Below are positions 1-5,155 of a DNA stretch of 5,845 nucleotides, one piece after another (position 1 is the first letter of the stretch; each line of letters opens with the position of its first letter). This DNA comes from Candidatus Heimdallarchaeota archaeon (GTDB lineage: Archaea > Asgardarchaeota > Heimdallarchaeia > Heimdallarchaeales > Heimdallarchaeaceae), in the NCBI GenBank assembly GCA_030628305.1, contig DAOVRE010000120.1, positions 1-5,845 on the forward strand, read 5' to 3'. The notes under the pieces were generated by a model that ran no database searches, was not told the origin of the DNA, and was given only the letters and a program-made list of their open reading frames with translations. A program made the position numbers and the translations under genes.

Positions 1-1
1 C

Positions 2-976
2 ACTATGGATATGATTGTTTCCGTTGAAGATGTATTAAGAATGGAACTTGTTGATAAAAACCTAACCGATAAAAAATATTTGGCAATTGAGCATTCTTCA
101 AAATTGAATGTAAACAACATCAAATTTCATCCTGGTGGTTCAGCAGCAAATATCTCCTGCGATCTATCTAGCATTGGTTTACATACAGCATATATAGGAG
201 GAGTTGGAGAAGACTTCAATGGTAAAGCATGTTTAGAAGATATGCAAAACCATGGAGTTGATACTTCGGGCATTAAAATATTTGATGAGGACGTAACAGC
301 TGTTTCTGTAATTATACAAACGCCTTGGGGCAGAGATAGTTCAATATTAGCATACAAAGGAGCAAACAATCTCTTCTCTGAAGAACACATATGTGATGAG
401 ATGTTATTATCTACAAGATGCTTTGTTTGGACATCATTGACTTCTAACAACGGCATTAAAGCAATAGAAAAATGCATAAAACTAGCCAAATCTATTAATG
501 GTTTAATTGCGGGGGCACCATCGATTTCAATTATAAAAAATCGTTCAAAGGAAGTAATTAATCTGCTTCAACAAAGTGATGTTGCAAGTTTAAATGAAGA
601 AGAACTTATTGCTCTCACTAATGAAGCAGATATAAAGAAAGGAATGAAGAGATTGTTTGATTTAGGCATTAAGATTGTTAATGTCACATTTGGAAAAGAA
701 GGTCAATGGTTGAGTGATGGAAAGACAATTATAAAGACCAAGCCTCCAAAGGTCTTTGCAGCTGATACAACTGGTGCGGGTGATGCAACCATCAGTGGCA
801 TCATTTATGGCATATTGGAGGAAAAGAGTCTTGTGGAAACTGCTAGAATAGCAGCTTCATTAAGTGCAATGGAGATTGAATCACCAGGTGTGAGAGTAGG
901 AACGCCAGTAAAATATACAGAATTAGAAGAATTCATGAAAAAGCATCCAATTACTCAGACAATAGTAGATTTCTGA
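2..976 (+). CDS. PfkB/ribokinase-family sugar or nucleoside kinase, 5' end cut by window edge
   Basis: Phosphorylates a sugar, nucleoside or similar alcohol with ATP or ADP, presumably in the cytosol; the substrate cannot be read from sequence. Numbered from the ATG at position 5, the N-terminal PfkB glycine pair is in HPGGSAANI (residues 42-50), followed by the usual GGVGEDFNG block (65-73). An NxxE motif is at N197-E200 and VTFGKEG at 227-233. The C-terminal signature DTTGAGD (254-260) ends in D260, the expected catalytic base. The ATG at 5 is probably not the true start: MDMIVSV matches the end of the first beta strand of the family, where about 10-15 residues with a glycine normally precede it, and the frame is open to the left edge (the codon before is Thr). 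The gene converges on the HAD phosphatase gene 112 bases downstream. Family assignment is secure; specificity is open (ribokinase-, fructokinase- or nucleoside kinase-like). Confidence 0.9.
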   Translation, partial: TMDMIVSVEDVLRMELVDKNLTDKKYLAIEHSSKLNVNNIKFHPGGSAANISCDLSSIGLHTAYIGGVGEDFNGKACLEDMQNHGVDTSGIKIFDEDVTAVSVIIQTPWGRDSSILAYKGANNLFSEEHICDEMLLSTRCFVWTSLTSNNGIKAIEKCIKLAKSINGLIAGAPSISIIKNRSKEVINLLQQSDVASLNEEELIALTNEADIKKGMKRLFDLGIKIVNVTFGKEGQWLSDGKTIIKTKPPKVFAADTTGAGDATISGIIYGILEEKSLVETARIAASLSAMEIESPGVRVGTPVKYTELEEFMKKHPITQTIVDF

Positions 977-1088
977 ATGAAAATAGATATAAAACAATCA
1001 TAGACTAAGGTAAATTTCATCCAAGACTTATTACAATTTCAAAAACTTGTTAGAATATTTGTTGAATCCTATTGCATTGTCAACGTGT

Positions 1089-1802
1089 TCAAGTTCCAGT
1101 GAACAGATTCATCAAATCAGCAAATGATGAAATTATGAAATCAGGTTTTTCAAGCTCAAGTCTCGACCGAGTAAAATTTCCAAGATCCCCTAAAATCCCC
1201 ACAGTTTTTGTTCCTGCAGCTTTACCAGCTCTGATATCTTGAGGAAAATCGCCAATCATGGCACACATTGAGGGATCCTTACCTAGTTCCATACATGCTA
1301 GTAATAAAGATTCTGGATAAGGTTTGATCTTCTTTACTTTATTTCGTGTAATTATAACATCAAAGTTGTTTAAGAATTCGATATGTTCCTTAACTCTGTT
1401 AACAGTCTTGTCACCAGCATTTGTAACAATAGCTAAATCGTAACCTCGGGAATGAAGAACTTCCAAAATATCATTTACACCATCAAGTGGAACTATGTTT
1501 TTAAAAGCCATAGAATCAGATTTAACATTTCTTAAAACCTTAACAACATCAAAAAGAGAGAGTTTCAATGCTCGGGCTGATTTCCACACCATCTGTAGTT
1601 TTAATAGTTTTGAACTGCCTTGTGAGGTTTCCATTACTTGAGTTATCATGTTATCTAGAACCTCTTGCCTTTTTTGTTTATCATAATCTGGCTTAACCTT
1701 ATCGAAAGCTCTTATGAATGGATTCCACCATCTTTCACCAAGATCAATAAGTGTACCATCCATATCAAAAAGCAGAGTATTTACTTCAGCTATTGGAATC
1801 AT
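1089..1802 (-). CDS. HAD-superfamily hydrolase, phosphoglycolate-phosphatase-like
   Basis: A soluble Mg2+-dependent phosphatase of the haloacid dehalogenase superfamily; the likely substrate is a small phosphorylated metabolite. All four HAD motifs are present. Numbered from the ATG at 1802, motif I is DMDGT with nucleophile D13 and acid/base D15. Motif II is VTNAG (T127), motif III lysine is K160 in IKPYPES, and motif IV is GDFPQD with D185 and D189. The helical region between motifs I and II (about residues 20-105) is a C1-type cap, as in phosphoglycolate phosphatase and pyrophosphatase PpaX-like enzymes. Length is 237 aa, normal for that group. A TTG at 1817 would add five residues. I prefer the ATG because a TATA-like element lies about 27 bases before it and no SD is visible, suggesting a leaderless mRNA. 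It is divergent from the small membrane protein gene. The HAD call is firm; the substrate is unknown. Confidence 0.9.
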   Translation of the reverse strand: MIPIAEVNTLLFDMDGTLIDLGERWWNPFIRAFDKVKPDYDKQKRQEVLDNMITQVMETSQGSSKLLKLQMVWKSARALKLSLFDVVKVLRNVKSDSMAFKNIVPLDGVNDILEVLHSRGYDLAIVTNAGDKTVNRVKEHIEFLNNFDVIITRNKVKKIKPYPESLLLACMELGKDPSMCAMIGDFPQDIRAGKAAGTKTVGILGDLGNFTRSRLELEKPDFIISSFADLMNLFTGT

Positions 1803-1820
1803 GTCTAACTGAACCAAAAG

Positions 1821-1840
1821 TATGATTATAATAATGTTAT
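1821..1840 (-). promoter_or_regulatory. Putative TATA element for the HAD gene
   Basis: On the minus strand the A/T-only core ATTATTATAAT is centred near 1830, about 27 bases upstream of the ATG at 1802. Archaeal TATA boxes sit about 26 bases before the transcription start, so the transcript would begin at or next to the ATG, giving a leaderless mRNA. The region is AT-rich throughout, so the exact box is uncertain. Confidence 0.4.
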
Positions 1841-1870
1841 TAATCTATCAAAAACATCTAATTTGCTAAC

Positions 1871-1892
1871 CAGAAGTCTTTTTAGATAATAT
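1871..1892 (+). promoter_or_regulatory. Putative BRE/TATA promoter of the small membrane protein gene
   Basis: A purine-rich BRE-like CAGAAG (1871-1876) is followed by a T/A-rich box TCTTTTTAGATAAT (1877-1890). A box centred near 1883 would place the transcription start near 1909, exactly on the ATG at 1909-1911. That ATG is not in frame with the downstream membrane protein, which raises a frameshift question treated under findings. The promoter shares a 106-base divergent region with the HAD gene. Confidence 0.45.
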
Positions 1893-1957
1893 TATTTGTT
1901 TTGACATAATGTCAGATGCTTCTGAGTGGTCCAAAAATAGTGAAATAAAAAACTGTA

Positions 1958-2260
1958 TTGCGGATTTTTGGTACGTTTATTGATGTGTTTCCTTTTGTTG
2001 GATCAATTTGGGGAATTATTCACTTTGTATTAAACACAACCAATAATCCATTTGCGGGTATCAGTTTAATAGTTATCATAATTCTTTTCTTAATTGTGGC
2101 AACTTACTTCAGTAAGATACTCTTAGGAAACGCCTGTAAAAAATGTGCAAATTTCTCTTGTTCTATGAACAAAGTTCCCTATGAAATTGTAAAAATATTC
2201 CTAGAGAAAAATCCAAAAATGAAGAAAGCTTGGATTGAAGTAGGTTGGAAGGATGAATGA
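1958..2260 (+). CDS. Small two-helix membrane protein with C-terminal CxxCxxFxC motif, unknown function
   Basis: From a TTG start this is 100 aa. Two hydrophobic segments (about residues 6-25 and 34-56) form a hairpin or two membrane helices. A short soluble tail follows with C60-K-K-C63-A-N-F-S-C68, then SMNKVP and NPKMKKAWIEVGW. The three cysteines followed by N-x-VP and a NP-x-M-x-x-AW block resemble a motif I associate with small hypothetical archaeal proteins. It could bind a metal or cofactor, but I cannot name a function. The start is doubtful: TTG 1958 has no SD, and the frame has a stop just upstream at 1946-1948. A promoter-matched ATG at 1909 opens the neighbouring frame for 24 codons. 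Dropping one T from the T5 run at 1965-1969 would fuse the two frames into a 116-aa protein. The gene is either shortened, frameshifted or affected by a sequence error. Confidence 0.65.
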   Translation: MRIFGTFIDVFPFVGSIWGIIHFVLNTTNNPFAGISLIVIIILFLIVATYFSKILLGNACKKCANFSCSMNKVPYEIVKIFLEKNPKMKKAWIEVGWKDE

Positions 2261-2298
2261 GCAAGTTCTAGATAACAAAACATAAAGAGGTTCATTAT

Positions 2299-2328
2299 CC
2301 GAAAAACTTTTTTGCTTGCTTTTAAATT
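2299..2328 (+). promoter_or_regulatory. Putative promoter of the UPF0200-like gene, possibly overlapping an oligo-T terminator
   Basis: The sequence CCGAAAAA followed by a T6 run (2308-2313) resembles a BRE plus T-rich TATA element. It would put a transcription start near 2337, just before the ATG at 2343. A second candidate, TTTTAAAT (2320-2327), lies too close to the ATG for the usual spacing. The T6 run 48 bases after the stop of the upstream gene could equally act as its oligo-T terminator. Sequence alone does not separate these roles. Confidence 0.4.
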
Positions 2329-2342
2329 TGAATTGTAAAACA

Positions 2343-2963
2343 ATGAAAATCTTTATTCTAATAGGATTACAATTAAGTGGTAAATCGTCTCATGGTTATA
2401 GACTAAGAGTAGAAGAAGACATACCAATGATAGAAACAGGACATGCGGTCTATCATGAGCTGAAGCGCTTGAAACTAATAGTCAATCATAAGAATACTAG
2501 TAAAGTCATCATTGGATTGTTAGCCCAAAATCCTACAGCTTTTACACGTACAATACTAGATTATGAAAAAGAAACGTATGAAGGAGCTAAGTGTCTTATT
2601 TTAAATGGTGTAAAATCACCAGCTGAAGTTGAATATGTACAGAACCGTTTTGGTAAAGATAGTGTAACAGTACTTGGTTTTCATTGTAGTCAACGCACAC
2701 GTTTTAGTAGAGTAACTAATCCAGATAGGTTCAGGGTTTCTGGTCAATACCACGAAAAAACCCAAGAAGATCAAGATTTAGCAAAATGGGAGAATTTCAA
2801 AAGTAGAGATATAAGAGAGATTGGTCTAGGTATAGGAAATGCTCTCGCTTTTGCGAATGAAATAATCAGCACAGAGGATAATTTCTGGCCCTATAATTCA
2901 TTTGAGAGTTCGTATAAACAGTTTCACAAGAATATTTTTGACAGATTAACAAGGTCTACATAG
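2343..2963 (+). CDS. P-loop kinase-like protein, UPF0200 / dephospho-CoA kinase-related
   Basis: A cytosolic P-loop NTPase likely to phosphorylate or bind a nucleotide-type substrate; the biochemical role is unknown. Numbered from the ATG at 2343 (206 aa), the N-terminal strand MKIFILIG leads into Walker A GLQLSGKS (8-15, K14 and S15). The block NGVKSPAEVE (88-97) resembles the NG-I-R-S-x-x-EVE block of archaeal UPF0200 proteins. Next come HCSQRTRF (114-121, with R118 and R120) and a charged lid ending in FKSRDIRE (152-159), then GLGIGNALAFA and a polar tail. This order matches UPF0200, whose members are close to dephospho-CoA and NMP kinases. The Walker A lacks the usual P/G-rich loop residues, and the lid is longer, with an acidic EKTQEDQD stretch. 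A TTG at 2316 would add nine residues, but the Walker A strand starts naturally at the ATG. It is tail-to-tail with cbf5. Confidence 0.75.
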   Translation: MKIFILIGLQLSGKSSHGYRLRVEEDIPMIETGHAVYHELKRLKLIVNHKNTSKVIIGLLAQNPTAFTRTILDYEKETYEGAKCLILNGVKSPAEVEYVQNRFGKDSVTVLGFHCSQRTRFSRVTNPDRFRVSGQYHEKTQEDQDLAKWENFKSRDIREIGLGIGNALAFANEIISTEDNFWPYNSFESSYKQFHKNIFDRLTRST

Positions 2964-2984
2964 CAATACAATAATCTGAGAGCA

Positions 2985-3995
2985 TTATTTTTTTGGAGAA
3001 CTTGGATAAGTTCCAATAGGCATTAACACGCGTTTTGTACTAGAAACTATGCCATTTTCCTTTTCAGGAAGAGTTATTGCATCAATCTGTGCCTCACCTA
3101 ATGCTACCAGTTCATTCTTCAATGTATAAATTGCTACCATTTTCCCTGCTTTAAATTCTTCTGAATACTTTGAAACACCCGGTAAAGCTAATGGAGCACC
3201 ATGACAAAGAGGATTAACTGCGCTATCCTTGATATTAATTTTTGGAATGTGTTTTACCCCATATTCCATTGGCAGAATTATATTTCTCAAAGGATTTTCA
3301 TCTTTTTCTTCTTTGTACCATTCAAAAGCATCATATAAATCATGGAGAGTTGATAGGAAATCAGTTTCCGAAAATGGTCCAGAGCGTGTTCGTCTAAGCT
3401 CCTTCATATGAGCTCCACACGATAAACTTTGCCCAATATCGTGACAATACTTTCTCACATAAAATCCTGCTTGGCTACTTATCCTGAAAAGAACTTCTCT
3501 TTCTTTTATATCAAGAATCTCTGAATTATAGATGGTTCGAATTCTCAACACTCTTTTTACACTTGCTCTTAATGGAGGCCTTTGATACAAATCACCAACA
3601 TAATCTCTGATAATTGATCTTACTCTTGATTCATCAATATCTGCATGTAATCGCATATTTCCAACATATTCTTTTCCAGCGAGAAGAAGTGTATCCAATA
3701 TTCTAGTTGCTTTTCCTAAAGCTGTAGGAAGAACACCAGTTACTTGTGGATCCAATGTTCCAGAATGACCTGCCTTTGGAATTCCAAGAATTTTTTTTAC
3801 ATAACTAACTACTTCGTGGCTTGTTGGATTTGGAGGTTTGTCCAAGTTGATAATACCATAATTCAACAATTCAGCAATTGTTCGATTTGAAGGTATTTTT
3901 CCCCACTTAAAGTCAGTTGTATCTCTGGAAAGTATCTTTAAGGGGTGTTTAGAGTCGTCAAATGATAACTTGGGGGGGGAAAAAACTAATGTCAT
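2985..3995 (-). CDS. cbf5: H/ACA RNP pseudouridine synthase Cbf5 (archaeal TruB/dyskerin)
   Basis: Converts uridine to pseudouridine in rRNA, guided by H/ACA RNAs with Nop10, Gar1 and L7Ae; archaeal Cbf5 can also modify tRNA U55. The 336-aa protein has an N-terminal extension (1-46) and then the TruB catalytic fold. LDKPPNPTSHEVV is at 51-63. Motif II AGHSGTLDPQVTGVLP has the catalytic aspartate D82. KEYVGNMRLH has the active-site tyrosine Y110. Also present are QRPPLRASVKR (138-148) and YVRKYCHDIG (179-188). A C-terminal PUA domain (about 247-326) contains KDSAVNPLCHGAPL. These features match archaeal Cbf5, which is longer than bacterial TruB in its PUA region. The start ATG at 3995 is followed by T6 and C8 homopolymers spanning codons 4-8, and an A8 tract lies at 3791-3798. 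It closes the conserved operon, 52 bases after rpl14e. Confidence 0.96.
   Translation of the reverse strand: MTLVFSPPKLSFDDSKHPLKILSRDTTDFKWGKIPSNRTIAELLNYGIINLDKPPNPTSHEVVSYVKKILGIPKAGHSGTLDPQVTGVLPTALGKATRILDTLLLAGKEYVGNMRLHADIDESRVRSIIRDYVGDLYQRPPLRASVKRVLRIRTIYNSEILDIKEREVLFRISSQAGFYVRKYCHDIGQSLSCGAHMKELRRTRSGPFSETDFLSTLHDLYDAFEWYKEEKDENPLRNIILPMEYGVKHIPKINIKDSAVNPLCHGAPLALPGVSKYSEEFKAGKMVAIYTLKNELVALGEAQIDAITLPEKENGIVSSTKRVLMPIGTYPSSPKK
2988..2994 (+). terminator. Oligo-T7 terminator of the UPF0200-like gene inside the cbf5 3' end
   Basis: A run of seven T begins 25 bases after the UPF0200-like stop codon. Archaeal transcription commonly ends at oligo-T without a hairpin. The same bases, read on the minus strand, encode the last Lys-Lys codons of cbf5 and part of its stop, so this signal lies inside the converging gene. 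Confidence 0.45.
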
Positions 3996-4028
3996 GATGT
4001 ATCAACACGGAGTACAAAGAAAAATAGA

Positions 4029-4036
4029 GATATAAG
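4029..4036 (-). promoter_or_regulatory. Putative internal TATA box for cbf5
   Basis: On the minus strand CTTATATC lies in the 52-base gap after rpl14e. A start of transcription about 26 bases downstream (near 4006) would leave a leader of about 11 bases before the cbf5 ATG, which has no SD. cbf5 could therefore be transcribed from here as well as by read-through from rpl14e. Confidence 0.35.
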
Positions 4037-4047
4037 GTTTGAGGAAC

Positions 4048-4329
4048 TTAAATCTGTGGAACTACCACTTCTTCCATGAATTCCTTTAAACCTGCTTCAT
4101 CGATAGCTGCAGAAACATCGTCATCGCTTGCATCTCGTTTTACTGAAACCAATTTATCAGTTGGTTCCAAATGCATTACATTGCATTTTCTTCTTCTAAC
4201 TGATGTTAGTGCTTTTGGACCTGAAACTAAAACATAATTTTGATTAATTAAATCCACAATCACAGCTTTCTTTCCTGCTTCTCTTCCGTCTGTTTTTACT
4301 ATAATTCTTCCAATTTGAATTGCAGTCAC
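4048..4329 (-). CDS. rpl14e: Large-subunit ribosomal protein eL14 (L14e)
   Basis: A structural protein of the archaeal 50S subunit, shared with eukaryotes and absent from bacteria. The 93-aa protein is a KOW/SH3-type small barrel: IQIGRIIVKTDGREAGKK at the N terminus, then AVIVDLINQNYVLVSGP and the conserved basic block SVRRRKCNVMHLEPTDK. A helical C-terminal tail is rich in Asp and Glu. Its length is normal for archaeal members. It starts with GTG at 4329, chosen because an SD (AAAGGTGA on the minus strand) lies six bases upstream, inside the end of cmk, and only two bases separate the cmk stop from the GTG. That arrangement suggests translational coupling. The order cmk-rpl14e-cbf5 is the usual archaeal one. 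Confidence 0.95.
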   Translation of the reverse strand: MTAIQIGRIIVKTDGREAGKKAVIVDLINQNYVLVSGPKALTSVRRRKCNVMHLEPTDKLVSVKRDASDDDVSAAIDEAGLKEFMEEVVVPQI

Positions 4330-4331
4330 TT

Positions 4332-4880
4332 TTATTCACCTTTTGTAATTTTCTTAACTGATGCCATTATTATATCAACACACTCAGCTGCATCATATTT
4401 TTTGGTGTTGATTATTACATCATAGATGGACAAATCAGAGATATTAATATTATAGAGTTTTTGATATCTGTCTCTTTCTGATTCTTCTCTCATCAATGTC
4501 TCTATTTTGATTTCTTCTATAGATCTATTTTCTCTTTCAGCAATGCGTTGGATTCTTGTCTTCACCGGTGCTGTAATGTAGATTATCAAATCAGCAACCT
4601 TTCTTAGAATCCATCCACCTAATTGAGCGTCAACTATAATACCGTCTTCTGTTTGTGCAAGTTCTAATGTTTTTTTATCTATATATCGATCAATTTCTTC
4701 ATCGACTTCTGCACTTTCACTAAATTCTTCAAGATTCATTCCTTTTTCTCTAGCCATTTCTCTAAATAGTTGTCCAGCTGATACATATGTATAATTCAAC
4801 AACTCTGCTACAGTTTTTGCAGCTGTGCTTTTTCCTGAACCATGCGGACCAGAAATAGCTATTATTGGTAAAATCGCCAC
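4332..4880 (-). CDS. cmk: Archaeal-type cytidylate (CMP) kinase
   Basis: Transfers phosphate from ATP to CMP or dCMP in the cytosol, feeding CTP and dCTP pools. The 182-aa protein opens with Walker A GPHGSGKST (11-19, K17). VSAGQLFREMAREKGM (33-48) is the NMP-binding start, and FSESAEVDEEIDRYID follows as in archaeal Cmk. VDAQLGGW is at the core strand, where many archaeal relatives have a GRLAGW-type sequence. LID elements follow: RDRYQKLYNINISDLSIYD with the Arg/Tyr pattern, then VIINTKKY. Many archaeal Cmk have GTTT in the P-loop, whereas this one has the standard GKST. The start is GTG at 4880, five bases after the rpl34e stop; GGGA sits very close to it, a weak SD, so coupling to rpl34e is likely. 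The position between rpl34e and rpl14e is the classic archaeal arrangement. Confidence 0.93.
   Translation of the reverse strand: MAILPIIAISGPHGSGKSTAAKTVAELLNYTYVSAGQLFREMAREKGMNLEEFSESAEVDEEIDRYIDKKTLELAQTEDGIIVDAQLGGWILRKVADLIIYITAPVKTRIQRIAERENRSIEEIKIETLMREESERDRYQKLYNINISDLSIYDVIINTKKYDAAECVDIIMASVKKITKGE
4336..4343 (-). promoter_or_regulatory. Shine-Dalgarno site of rpl14e within the cmk 3' end
   Basis: AAAGGTGA on the minus strand matches the anti-SD end of 16S rRNA and stands six bases before the GTG start of rpl14e. It lies in the last codons of cmk, so ribosomes ending cmk can restart directly. This site decides the GTG start. Confidence 0.75.
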
Positions 4881-4885
4881 TTCCC

Positions 4886-5143
4886 TTATTTTCGAACATT
4901 CGCCTTAATTGCACTTTTTAAACATTTTGAGCACAAATGACCTGCATGTTGTCTACTAGGGAGATGCTCAGAGCGGGACATTTTTCTTACTTTGCTTTGA
5001 GGTCCAAATGCAACACCATGGAGGATAGCTCCACATTGCGAACAATGTGGTTTTTTAGTTCGTTTGGAAATTTTCTTTAATCTAGTTTCAGATGGAGTTC
5101 GTACTAATCTTGTTTTTGAAACACGTAATGATGGTCTAACCAT
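4886..5143 (-). CDS. rpl34e: Large-subunit ribosomal protein eL34 (L34e)
   Basis: An archaeal/eukaryotic-type 50S protein that binds rRNA. It has 85 residues from the ATG at 5143, close to the usual archaeal length. The N terminus MVRPSLRVSKTRLVRTPS matches the family start, rich in Arg. Two cysteine pairs, C34-x2-C37 (HCSQCG) and C71-x2-C74 (LCSKCL), form the zinc ribbon, and the rest is basic. An upstream TTG at 5191 in the same frame would add 16 residues overlapping the DUF106 gene. It is rejected because a perfect GAGGAG SD stands six bases before the ATG and the family begins M-x-RP. The SD overlaps the DUF106 stop codon, so the two genes are translationally coupled. Confidence 0.95.
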   Translation of the reverse strand: MVRPSLRVSKTRLVRTPSETRLKKISKRTKKPHCSQCGAILHGVAFGPQSKVRKMSRSEHLPSRQHAGHLCSKCLKSAIKANVRK

Positions 5144-5149
5144 AAATTT

Positions 5150-5155
5150 CTCCTC
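5150..5155 (-). promoter_or_regulatory. Shine-Dalgarno site of rpl34e overlapping the DUF106 stop
   Basis: On the minus strand TGAGGAG combines the DUF106 stop TGA with the SD GAGGAG, six bases before the rpl34e ATG at 5143. This fixes the rpl34e start and implies reinitiation by ribosomes finishing the insertase gene. Confidence 0.8.

Noticed and set aside
5..7. ATG as the true start of the PfkB kinase
   Set aside because: The first beta strand and its glycine are missing, and the frame is open to the left edge, so the gene most likely begins outside the window.
127..489. Minus-strand 120-codon open frame
   Set aside because: It is antisense to the conserved PfkB core, with no family similarity or start signal; a shadow.
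1105..1150. Possible C/D-box guide RNA (TGATGA and CTGA elements on the minus strand)
   Set aside because: The boxes are not correctly ordered or spaced as a full C-D'-C'-D set, and the region is HAD coding sequence.
2..2963. A possible sugar-phosphate system linking the PfkB kinase, HAD phosphatase, small membrane protein and UPF0200-like protein
   Set aside because: The genes are on alternating strands with separate promoters, so no operon or shared pathway can be supported.
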